From Gammaproteobacteria bacterium (lineage in GTDB: Bacteria; Pseudomonadota; Gammaproteobacteria; Enterobacterales; Kangiellaceae): a DNA stretch of 5,228 nucleotides. Under the pieces are notes generated by a model. The model was not told where the DNA came from and did no database searches. It worked only from the letters and a program-made list of their open reading frames with translations. Shown here one piece after another: positions 1 to 5,228 of the stretch. The DNA lies in NCBI GenBank assembly GCA_002401655.1, contig NVTT01000019.1, positions 27,890 through 33,117 of the forward strand, given 5' to 3'. Every line of letters begins with the position of its first letter. Positions within the stretch are counted from its first letter, which is position 1. The translations under genes were made by a program, and so were the position numbers.

Positions 1-1
1 T

Positions 2-508
2 AAAGTAAACTTTCGTTCTGGAATGAAAGCTAATGCTCTCGCTCTGCCCAACGGTGATATAGTATTCACTGATGACTTCATTAATTTGGTTGAAAATGAC
101 GAACAGTTGCTTGCTGTTTTATTTCATGAATTAGGTCATCTAAAACATAAACACCTCGCAAGGCGGGTTTTACAAGATTCTATGATTACGTTAATGGTGG
201 TCTTGATCACTGGTGATATTGATACAATTGATATACTAACGGGAATTCCAACCTTAATACTAGATTTGTCTTACTCTAGAGAGTTTGAGGTTGAGGCGGA
301 TACCTATGCATTAGAGCAATTACATCTACATAATATGCCGTTAGAGAGTTTTTCTTCTGTTATGCAATTACTCGATAATTATTATCATGATGAAATTGAG
401 GATGATGATTTTAATAGTAACATTCCTAATTTCTTGATGACTCATCCCGCAACGAAAGATCGTGTTTTGATGACTGAGGAATTTAAAGCCAAATTAGAAG
501 CTAAATAG
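2..508 (+). CDS. M48-family zinc metallopeptidase, C-terminal part (5' truncated by window edge)
   Basis: This is the catalytic C-terminal part of an M48 peptidase, a membrane- or periplasm-associated zinc endopeptidase family linked to envelope protein quality control. The frame is open to the left edge: the codons before the ATG at 23 read KVNFRSG and run straight into the typical M48 strand 'ALALPNGDIVFTDDF'. The ATG at 23 is therefore internal and the true start lies outside the window. The visible 168 residues contain the zinc-binding HEXXH motif (HELGH, nt 125-139), a hydrophobic segment after it, the third zinc-ligand region SREFEVEAD (probable ligand Glu at nt 287-289), and the C-terminal THPATKDR motif near nt 440-463. 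All catalytic elements look intact. The signal peptide or N-terminal domain expected in the family is missing only because of the window edge. It is separated from the next gene by 144 nt, so it may not share its transcript. The family call is secure; the subfamily and substrate are not known. Confidence 0.93.
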   Translation, partial: KVNFRSGMKANALALPNGDIVFTDDFINLVENDEQLLAVLFHELGHLKHKHLARRVLQDSMITLMVVLITGDIDTIDILTGIPTLILDLSYSREFEVEADTYALEQLHLHNMPLESFSSVMQLLDNYYHDEIEDDDFNSNIPNFLMTHPATKDRVLMTEEFKAKLEAK

Positions 509-652
509 CCCTCACTAAATTTAAGAAAACTAACGGGATTATTGTTTGTTTACAAAATAAATCACTAAAATGGAATTTATGCCAAGGATTTGCGGTAGAA
601 TTGATATTGCTCGAAAAACTCATCAAAGAAGTACAGAAATAAAGAGAAACCT

Positions 653-1243
653 ATGAACTCTAAGACCAAACCGTTAATCACCTCAGTTATCCTAGCGATT
701 ATCATTTTAGCGATTCTTTCAATCTTTTTAGGAATAGTGATCGGTTTGATTATTGCGGTCTTAGTTGGACTAGCAACGTTCTGGCTGTTTTCTAGTAAAA
801 ATGACGATAAATCGAATTCTGAAAACGAAAACTCCGAACTATCTGTAACAGAAGTCGCCAATCAAGCACTTTTAATGGCTAATCTCGACTTAAGAAAAAG
901 TATTATTTCTCCAGAATTAAGAACAAACTACGAATCCTTAATCGATTTACTGATTGAATTATTACCGTTAGTGAATGGCACTAAAGACGCACCAGACACG
1001 GAAAGCGAACTAGGTTGGGTAATAAACCGTATGGCAACCGAGTATTTACCAAATAAATCAATTGCGCCCTATTTGAAGCTATCTGATTCAGAACGACTCG
1101 ATGGTAAAATAGTTTCTGAAGTCCTGGAAAATATCAATTCAATGAAAAAAGAACTACTTGATGTAAAAGAAATGATTATTAAAAAGAATAGCGGCGAATT
1201 CGCTCGAAAAGCACAATTTCTAAAACAACGATTTACAGAATAA
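653..1243 (+). CDS. XpaC-like membrane protein (5-bromo-4-chloroindolyl phosphate hydrolysis family)
   Basis: This is a 196-residue protein. Residues 8-46 form one unbroken hydrophobic stretch, long enough for two membrane helices in a tight hairpin with a Gly-containing turn around residues 27-31. A Lys/Asp/Asn/Glu-rich linker (about 49-63) follows, then a helical cytosolic domain. The segment around residues 127-143 (MATEYLPNKSIAPYLKL) matches the 'YLP...YL' core I associate with the XpaC family (Pfam Halogen_Hydrol). The strongest support is context: the next gene, 44 nt downstream, is a TelA-family gene, and xpaC next to a telA homologue is a known arrangement. The family name comes from an indicator-dye phenotype; no hydrolase motif is visible, and a structural or scaffold role is more likely (inference). 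The ATG at 653 is the first in frame and has a weak AGAG element 5-8 nt upstream. The charged C-terminal third is likely a helix that could pair with TelA. Sequence divergence makes the family call moderate. Confidence 0.68.
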   Translation: MNSKTKPLITSVILAIIILAILSIFLGIVIGLIIAVLVGLATFWLFSSKNDDKSNSENENSELSVTEVANQALLMANLDLRKSIISPELRTNYESLIDLLIELLPLVNGTKDAPDTESELGWVINRMATEYLPNKSIAPYLKLSDSERLDGKIVSEVLENINSMKKELLDVKEMIIKKNSGEFARKAQFLKQRFTE

Positions 1244-1272
1244 AAACAAGCAAAAATTAAAAATAATAGATT

Positions 1273-1278
1273 GAGGAG
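1273..1278 (+). promoter_or_regulatory. Ribosome binding site of the TelA-family gene
   Basis: GAGGAG lies 9 nt before the ATG at 1288. It is the strongest Shine-Dalgarno match in the window and fixes that start. The preceding XpaC-like gene has a much weaker site, so TelA may be made in excess of its membrane partner (inference). Confidence 0.75.
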
Positions 1279-1287
1279 AAAAACAAC

Positions 1288-2427
1288 ATGGGTAGCTTAA
1301 TAAAAAAACCTAAGTGGGCAAAAGATGCTGATCTTTCATCAATGAAAGAGCGATCTAAAGAACTGATGACTCAAGTAAAAGAAAAAGCAGGACCCGCTCT
1401 AATGAGGGCTGTCGATGCTATTGGTGGGAAATCCCAAAAGAAAATGCTGGCGGCTAACGACCTCATGTCTCAAAGTGTTGGCTCATTACTGAAAGGGCTT
1501 GACGGAAAGTCTCCCACTGCAGAAAAGCTATTAGAACTCCGTAGTGCAATGGATGAGCTAAATCCTCACTCTTTGCATAATGCATGGTATTTTTCATGGA
1601 TGCCAAAAGGTATGAAACGTAAAGCCGTTTCAAAATTTATACACAAATACCAACCTATGCAATCTCATGTCACTGGAATTCTAAACGGGCTCCGCGCGGG
1701 TAAAGACGAACTGTTAGAAACCAGCATTGAGTTGGAACATCAGTATTATGAAATTGCTGGTGCTCAAAAGGAAATTCAATCTGAAATTTACGTTGGCGAA
1801 ATATTTATTACTGAGATAGAGCAATTAGAATCTGAGACAGATAAGGATGATATACAGGAAACACAAAAACTAGCATCCGTTAAAAATAAAGCGGCGAGAC
1901 GAATTAGAGATTTAAGAACCATGGAGCAAGCTGCGGTACAATTTTTTATCAGTATTGATCAAACGGTTGCCACTAATGAGTTACTTAGTGAGCAAATAGA
2001 TTCTGCATTAACCGTGGGTCCAATGGTGATGACTAACGCACTTAGAATTCAAGCCGCATTGGCTAAACAAGATTCTGTTAAAAAAGCGGTTCAAGGATTT
2101 CAGGAAGGCTTGGGCGAAATGATGGCACAAAATGCTACCGCCGTTAATCAAGCCGCTCAGGAAGTGGGTGATTTATATAATAATCCCGTGATTGCAATCG
2201 AAAAAATGGAAGAGGGTTTTGACCAATTAATGAAAGCCGTTCAAACTGCTAATGAAACAATGGCAAATAGTACTTTGAAAGCTCGTGAGTCTAGCGCGCG
2301 ATTAGCAGAAATGACGGCGCAACTTTCGCCAGTGGCGGAAGGCTTACATGATGCATTGCAATCAGGTAAAGAAGCAAAGAATAATGATGTCGTAATGGAT
2401 ATAGAAGAAATAAAGAAACTTGATTAA
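1288..2427 (+). CDS. TelA-family (toxic anion resistance / KlaA-like) protein
   Basis: This 379-residue protein is almost entirely helical, with no signal peptide or membrane segment, so it should be cytoplasmic or peripherally membrane-bound. The length is near that usual for TelA proteins. The diagnostic block is at about residues 204-260: RRIRDLRTMEQAAVQFF, then ISIDQTVATNELLSEQID and a TVGPMV segment, corresponding to the family's conserved 'R..dL.t...a...i....Q...N..L...i......P' pattern. The C-terminal part (about 295-355) is the expected long helix with regularly spaced Ala, Met and Thr. The N-terminal 60 residues are Lys-rich and amphipathic. TelA relatives were named for plasmid-borne tellurite resistance, but most chromosomal copies are thought to act in envelope or chemical stress; the biochemical activity is unknown. 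It sits 44 nt after the XpaC-like gene and 89 nt before the DUF4178 gene, on the same strand, which suggests one operon. I see no truncation or frameshift. The family call is strong; tellurite resistance itself should not be assumed. Confidence 0.88.
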   Translation: MGSLIKKPKWAKDADLSSMKERSKELMTQVKEKAGPALMRAVDAIGGKSQKKMLAANDLMSQSVGSLLKGLDGKSPTAEKLLELRSAMDELNPHSLHNAWYFSWMPKGMKRKAVSKFIHKYQPMQSHVTGILNGLRAGKDELLETSIELEHQYYEIAGAQKEIQSEIYVGEIFITEIEQLESETDKDDIQETQKLASVKNKAARRIRDLRTMEQAAVQFFISIDQTVATNELLSEQIDSALTVGPMVMTNALRIQAALAKQDSVKKAVQGFQEGLGEMMAQNATAVNQAAQEVGDLYNNPVIAIEKMEEGFDQLMKAVQTANETMANSTLKARESSARLAEMTAQLSPVAEGLHDALQSGKEAKNNDVVMDIEEIKKLD

Positions 2428-2445
2428 TTGCAGACTTGAAGTACA

Positions 2446-2484
2446 GGGATCGGAGGCGATTTCGACTCGGTTTTGTATGATCCC
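2446..2484 (+). other. Possible stem-loop between the TelA and DUF4178 genes
   Basis: GGGATC at 2446-2451 is the exact reverse complement of GATCCC at 2479-2484, with a 27-nt loop between. It is the only GC-containing inverted repeat I see in the 89-nt gap. No T-run follows it, so it does not look like an intrinsic terminator. It could be an mRNA processing or attenuation hairpin within the operon, or chance. Confidence 0.25.
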
Positions 2485-2503
2485 GTTTCGTAAGTTTTGT
2501 AAG

Positions 2504-2509
2504 AAAGGA
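2504..2509 (+). promoter_or_regulatory. Ribosome binding site of the DUF4178-type gene
   Basis: AAAGGA ends 7 nt before the ATG at 2517. It supports that ATG as the start and independent translation initiation of this gene, unlike the next gene, which appears coupled to it. Confidence 0.65.
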
Positions 2510-2516
2510 TAAGAAG

Positions 2517-3158
2517 ATGAATGACTTAAAACAACAATTACAAGCAATACGATCCCTTGAAGTATTGCCACTACAAGAAAGCCAAAAACTTGATATTACC
2601 AGTATTAAGAAGGGTGGATTCATCGAGTTGAATAATGATACATGGCAGATTGTTAATTATTATTCTTATCTGGATGTGAAATGGAAAGATTTTTCACCGC
2701 GCAAAAAAGACTACTGGGTGATTGAATTAGAACTCTATTCACTCACTAAAGGCATTAAAACCTTTGTGGAGTGGGAAATTGATGATGAGCTAGAAGTTTG
2801 CTTAACAGACGCTTCAATTAAACTACGAGATATTAAGTATGAAGGAAAATCGCTCTCTCGAAAAGACTTAGCTTACATCGAAGATGAAGAAGAAGGCGAA
2901 GTGAAATTTGCGGGTACCAAGTATTTTTATAGCGATGACGATACTTGGGCTGGTTTGTTTTTTAAGAGCGCTGAAGACGCTAAAGCTAAAACAAACTCCA
3001 CTCCACTAAGAGTATATGAGTTTGAATCAGATGATGGCCAATATTTGACTATTGAAAGCTGGCATGGAAATGAGGACAAAGTGGAAAGAGAAGCCTTTGT
3101 TAGTCATTCGATTAAAAGTAAAGACATCCAGGTTTTACAAAAGAGCGGGCAATTATAA
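2517..3158 (+). CDS. DUF4178-type domain protein
   Basis: This is a 213-residue soluble, acidic protein without signal peptide or membrane helix. A short helical leader (residues 1-26, LKQQLQAIRSLEVL) precedes a beta-rich domain. That domain opens at about residue 27 with the pattern 'I..G..IEL.NDTWQIVNYYSYLD', followed by 'DYWVIELELYS...TFVEWEIDDELEVCLTD'. This alternation of a short strand, a W-x-V/I pair and a 'W.L/I......wLe.e.d' strand is what I associate with DUF4178. The second half (about residues 85-208, from IKYEGKSLSRKDL to the C-terminus) looks like a repeat of the same theme (TWAGLFF, LRVYEFESDDGQYLTIESWHGNE). The function of the family is unknown; it recurs in loci with DUF350 proteins and polyamine-type enzymes and is thought to belong to envelope-stress modules. 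The stop codon is 1 nt before the start of the lipoprotein gene, so the two are almost certainly cotranscribed and probably translationally coupled. The fold-level call is moderate, the gene call secure. Confidence 0.72.
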   Translation: MNDLKQQLQAIRSLEVLPLQESQKLDITSIKKGGFIELNNDTWQIVNYYSYLDVKWKDFSPRKKDYWVIELELYSLTKGIKTFVEWEIDDELEVCLTDASIKLRDIKYEGKSLSRKDLAYIEDEEEGEVKFAGTKYFYSDDDTWAGLFFKSAEDAKAKTNSTPLRVYEFESDDGQYLTIESWHGNEDKVEREAFVSHSIKSKDIQVLQKSGQL

Positions 3159-3159
3159 A

Positions 3160-4812
3160 ATGGTAAAGATCCTGTCGAAATCGATTCTGCTAATACTTTC
3201 TATAGTTCTACTTGCTGGTTGTGAAGGATTGCCAGATAGTTATGTAGATGAATTTGAAAGAATGCCTGGAAAACAAGATCGATTAGCACGATTTATTGAA
3301 CAGCGTAATACTGAATTAAAGGAGCTATCAAACCATACTGATTCTGAGTTTTTAACACCTTATTCACAAAACGAAAACTGGGCTCAACATTTTGTCAAAG
3401 CAACAAGTCAATTAACGAAAGCACAAAGTTTGTACGACAATGAAATTTCTGCTATTTATGATAAAGATGATCCAAAAGATGCGACAAGCGTTTTCAAACT
3501 GAATAGAGCGTTTGCTGAATTGATTCAAAATTCTACTTCAAGCGCTCGTTATGTAAACGAACGAATTGCATTTCTAATTGAGACTCGAGAAAACGCACAG
3601 GCAATTCAAACTAAAGCTAAACAACAATTATTTGAAATTGATCGTATAAAAGAAGAGTTGTTAAAGTTAGTTAAAAAAACAATTTCCGTTTACCCCAATA
3701 AATTAAATGACCTTAACGCCAAATTATCATCTATTGATGAATTAGTTAAAAATTCTAAATCATCAAGTGCTTTACTAAATACCCAACATGACAAACTAAG
3801 TGATTCTTCAACAAAATTTATCGACTATGCGATTATTGGCGATCAAGCAATCATGATAGAAAGAAACTTGTCCGACGTAAACAAGCAACAGAAAGAAACC
3901 CAAAAGAAAATTTCTCAACTAGAAAAAAGCTACATTAAAGTTCTTGCTGATCAAAGGATCGAATACTTCCTAGTAATTAGACGAGCCAGTTGGTGCGAAG
4001 GCGAATATTGTGGCAACGGTTCAGAAAAAATTTATAGTCCCATTAAAGTAGACTCGAAGGTTTTTGAATATTTTGATTCATCGCAAATAGAAACATTGGC
4101 AACTATTAGAAGAAGCTGGGGTAAAGAAACTTTTAAAATTAATGTCAAAAAAGATATGTGGAAAGCACTTGCACTAAATGAAAGATATCGTTGGAGCCGC
4201 GGGCATACCCACGCAGACTATTGGATACAAAAATTATATAGCAAAACATTCCATAAATATGTTGAAATTGAAAATGATCAATCAAAAGAAACGGGTTGGC
4301 AGAGTGTTAGTGAAACTTATTTTTGGAAACAATATGATAATTTAGGAATGGCAATTATCACTAAGCCCTATGGTTTTTATGAAGAGGACGCTATCAGCGA
4401 TGCGCAACCTGTGGGCATGGCAACCATTGCAGAACCTGTTATGAAAGATGGTGTTGCCACCGGAGCAAATCGTTACGGTGAGTGGCGACAATCAAATGGG
4501 CTTTCTTTTTGGCATTACTACGGAATGTATCATATGTATCGTGGTTTAATTGGCCCTTCTCGTTATGGATACAATGATTGGAGCGGATATAATAGCCGTC
4601 GGCGTGGCTCAAGCTACTATGGTAGAAATAACCGATGGGGAACTTTTGGTAGTTCAACTTATTCAAATAGTCGATATCAAAACAGCGGTTTTGCAAGAGC
4701 AAATTCTGGTGCGGTTTATAGTGCAAGAACGGGAAAAGGTGCATCAAGCTCTTCTGTTCGTGGAGCTAGTTCCTCTAATCGTAATCGAGGGCCATCCAGT
4801 CGTGGTAAATAG
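3160..4812 (+). CDS. Predicted outer-membrane lipoprotein with coiled-coil middle and S/G/R/Y-rich tail
   Basis: I do not recognise a named family. The 550-residue protein begins with a textbook lipoprotein signal: MVK, a hydrophobic core, then LLAGC with the lipidated Cys at residue 21. Residue 22 is Glu rather than Asp, which by the Lol rule favours the outer membrane. Residues about 60-270 are charged, Gln/Lys/Glu-rich and mostly helical, with probable coiled coils. A mixed domain follows, containing the only other cysteines, C279 and C284 (WCEGEYCGNG), suited to a periplasmic disulfide. Residues 438-457 (RYGEWRQSNGLSFWHYYGMY) form a Trp/Tyr-dense motif. The last 85 or so residues are low complexity, rich in Ser, Gly, Arg, Tyr and Asn, and basic. 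The start at 3160 is chosen because it places the signal peptide at the N-terminus, 1 nt after the DUF4178 stop. An upstream in-frame ATG at 3052 would bury the signal 36 residues in and overlap that gene. No good Shine-Dalgarno is seen, which fits translational coupling. The tail resembles, in composition only, lipoproteins of the YgiB/YjfM type found beside DUF350 genes. Confidence 0.85.
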   Translation: MVKILSKSILLILSIVLLAGCEGLPDSYVDEFERMPGKQDRLARFIEQRNTELKELSNHTDSEFLTPYSQNENWAQHFVKATSQLTKAQSLYDNEISAIYDKDDPKDATSVFKLNRAFAELIQNSTSSARYVNERIAFLIETRENAQAIQTKAKQQLFEIDRIKEELLKLVKKTISVYPNKLNDLNAKLSSIDELVKNSKSSSALLNTQHDKLSDSSTKFIDYAIIGDQAIMIERNLSDVNKQQKETQKKISQLEKSYIKVLADQRIEYFLVIRRASWCEGEYCGNGSEKIYSPIKVDSKVFEYFDSSQIETLATIRRSWGKETFKINVKKDMWKALALNERYRWSRGHTHADYWIQKLYSKTFHKYVEIENDQSKETGWQSVSETYFWKQYDNLGMAIITKPYGFYEEDAISDAQPVGMATIAEPVMKDGVATGANRYGEWRQSNGLSFWHYYGMYHMYRGLIGPSRYGYNDWSGYNSRRRGSSYYGRNNRWGTFGSSTYSNSRYQNSGFARANSGAVYSARTGKGASSSSVRGASSSNRNRGPSSRGK

Positions 4813-4905
4813 TACTGCGATAAATAATGCAACTCGATATTTATTACCTGTTGTTCGAATGCTAACTATAAAGCACTAAAAGCCATTTGTAGTTATGAGT
4901 AAAAA

Positions 4906-4981
4906 GTAGGGTGGGCATTTTTTATTGCCCACAGTTTTAAGTTTAAATTAATGGTGGGCACAAAAAACGTGCACACCCTAC
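4906..4981. repeat. REP doublet (REPIN-like inverted pair with GTAG heads)
   Basis: Two hairpins face each other. On the + strand, GTAG (4906-4909) is followed by GTGGGCA (4911-4917), an 8-nt T-rich loop and TGCCCAC (4926-4932), a perfect 7-bp stem. On the - strand, GTAG (complement of 4978-4981) is followed by the stem formed by GGTGGGCAC (4953-4961) and GTGCACACC (4969-4977), with one mismatch and a 7-nt loop. The outer ends, GTAGGGTGGGCA and TGCACACCCTAC, are a 12-bp inverted repeat with one mismatch, so the 76-bp unit can also fold as one long hairpin. A GTAG tetranucleotide followed by an imperfect palindrome is the hallmark of REP elements mobilised by RAYT (Y1 transposase-like) proteins, and GTAGGGTGGGCA is a very common core of such repeats in Gram-negative genomes. 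No RAYT gene is in the window. Lying between two operon genes, the element could affect mRNA stability or partly terminate transcription. Confidence 0.8.
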
Positions 4982-5023
4982 AAAATAGTTCTATGCGTTG
5001 GAAGAATGAAAATTTACCTTTTT

Positions 5024-5028
5024 GGGGA
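5024..5028 (+). promoter_or_regulatory. Ribosome binding site of the DUF350-type gene
   Basis: GGGGA lies 6 nt before the ATG at 5035. It decides the start of a reading frame whose end is outside the window. Confidence 0.6.
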
Positions 5029-5034
5029 TAATTA

Positions 5035-5228
5035 ATGAACATTGAACAATACCTATTTTATATTGCTTACACATTATTATATTTAGTGTTAGCTATTTTA
5101 ATGAAAACGATTCTTAACTTTCGTTCTGGAAAGTTGTACAAAGCGGATGAGCAAATAGCGGGTGGTAATATGGCCGTTGGTTTTAGACGCTCTGGTGCTC
5201 AACTCGGTTTAGCGATTGCAATGATTGG
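5035..5228 (+). CDS. DUF350-family membrane protein, N-terminal part (3' truncated by window edge)
   Basis: Sixty-four complete codons are visible and the frame stays open to the right edge. Residues about 6-27 (YLFYIAYTLLYLVLAILMKTIL) form a first membrane helix. A polar loop (NFRSGKLYKADEQI) follows. Next comes the motif GGNMAVGFRRSGAQLGLAIAMIG, which starts a second helix. The N-x-A-V followed by a Gly and a small-residue helix is the signature I recognise from DUF350 (YjfL-like) proteins, inner-membrane proteins usually built of one or two such helix-pair units. Function is unknown. Relatives lie in envelope-stress loci beside lipoproteins, PspA or TelA relatives and polyamine-type enzymes, which matches the upstream genes here. 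The start is supported by GGGGA 6 nt upstream. The 222-nt gap before it contains a REP doublet, so it may be either the continuation of the upstream operon or separately transcribed. The total length cannot be judged. Confidence 0.8.
   Translation, partial: MNIEQYLFYIAYTLLYLVLAILMKTILNFRSGKLYKADEQIAGGNMAVGFRRSGAQLGLAIAMI

Larger units (their letters stand above)
4813..5034. other. Intergenic gap between the lipoprotein and DUF350 genes
   Basis: This is a 222-nt non-coding stretch, the largest gap in the window. It holds the REP doublet in its second half. The first part (4813-4905) is AT-rich. A TATAAA at 4867-4872 preceded by TTACCT at 4844-4849 with a 17-nt spacer could be a weak sigma-70 promoter for the DUF350 gene, but in such AT-rich DNA it is not convincing. 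No intrinsic terminator with a stem and T-run is seen directly after 4812. Confidence 0.5.

Noticed and set aside
509..652. Promoter or terminator in the gap after the M48 gene
   Set aside because: TTTACA and TTGTTT hexamers exist near 542-554, but no -10 at proper spacing is convincing, and no stem with a T-run follows the stop.
577..861. 94-codon minus-strand open frame opposite the start of the XpaC-like gene
   Set aside because: It lies largely opposite the membrane-hairpin coding sequence, has no family resemblance, and would be the only gene on that strand.
2291..2623. Minus-strand open frames spanning the TelA-DUF4178 junction
   Set aside because: They overlap two well-supported genes, and the hydrophobic, Ser/Leu-rich translation is what AT-rich antisense sequence gives.
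3052..3159. Earlier in-frame ATG for the lipoprotein gene
   Set aside because: It would add 36 Lys-rich residues before an otherwise perfect lipoprotein signal and overlap the DUF4178 gene by about 107 nt.
4820..4844. ATAAATA/TATTTAT inverted repeat just after the lipoprotein stop
   Set aside because: It is a 7-bp stem of A and T only with an 11-nt loop, which is expected by chance in such AT-rich sequence.
4439..4879. Open frames on both strands over the 3' end of the lipoprotein gene (4439-4747 minus, 4550-4879 plus)
   Set aside because: They are out-of-frame readings of the low-complexity tail, without a ribosome binding site or recognisable protein features.
1..5228. CRISPR array, tRNA, rRNA, or transposase gene
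   Set aside because: No spaced direct repeats, tRNA-like cloverleaf, rRNA segments or transposase reading frames were seen on either strand.

Overview
The window is an AT-rich stretch of bacterial chromosome in which every supported gene lies on the + strand. The gene families, the outer-membrane-type lipoprotein and a GTAG-headed REP pair point to a Gram-negative bacterium, most likely a gammaproteobacterium. This is a judgement from family content; no rRNA or tRNA is present to place it better.

Layout. Positions 2-508 hold the C-terminal part of an M48-family zinc metallopeptidase that is cut by the left edge. After a 144-nt gap comes a compact co-directional run. It begins with a small two-helix membrane protein resembling the XpaC family (653-1243). 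A TelA-family protein (1288-2427), a DUF4178-type protein (2517-3158) and a 550-residue predicted lipoprotein with a coiled-coil middle and a Ser/Gly/Arg/Tyr-rich tail (3160-4812) follow. A 222-nt gap then contains an inverted pair of REP hairpins (4906-4981). Last is the start of a DUF350-type membrane protein (5035 onward), cut by the right edge.

How the parts may fit. An XpaC-like gene next to a TelA-family gene is a known pairing (for example xpaC-yaaN in Bacillus). DUF350 proteins recur beside lipoproteins, PspA/TelA-type proteins and polyamine-modifying enzymes in envelope-stress loci such as E. coli yjfIJKLMC. I infer that 653 onward is one envelope-associated stress module: integral membrane partners (XpaC-like, DUF350), a soluble helical TelA protein, a beta-rich DUF4178 protein, and an outer-membrane lipoprotein encoded 1 nt after the DUF4178 gene. 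No enzymatic activity can be read from any of these except the M48 peptidase. The least described component is the lipoprotein. The genes beyond 5228 would be the most informative missing evidence.
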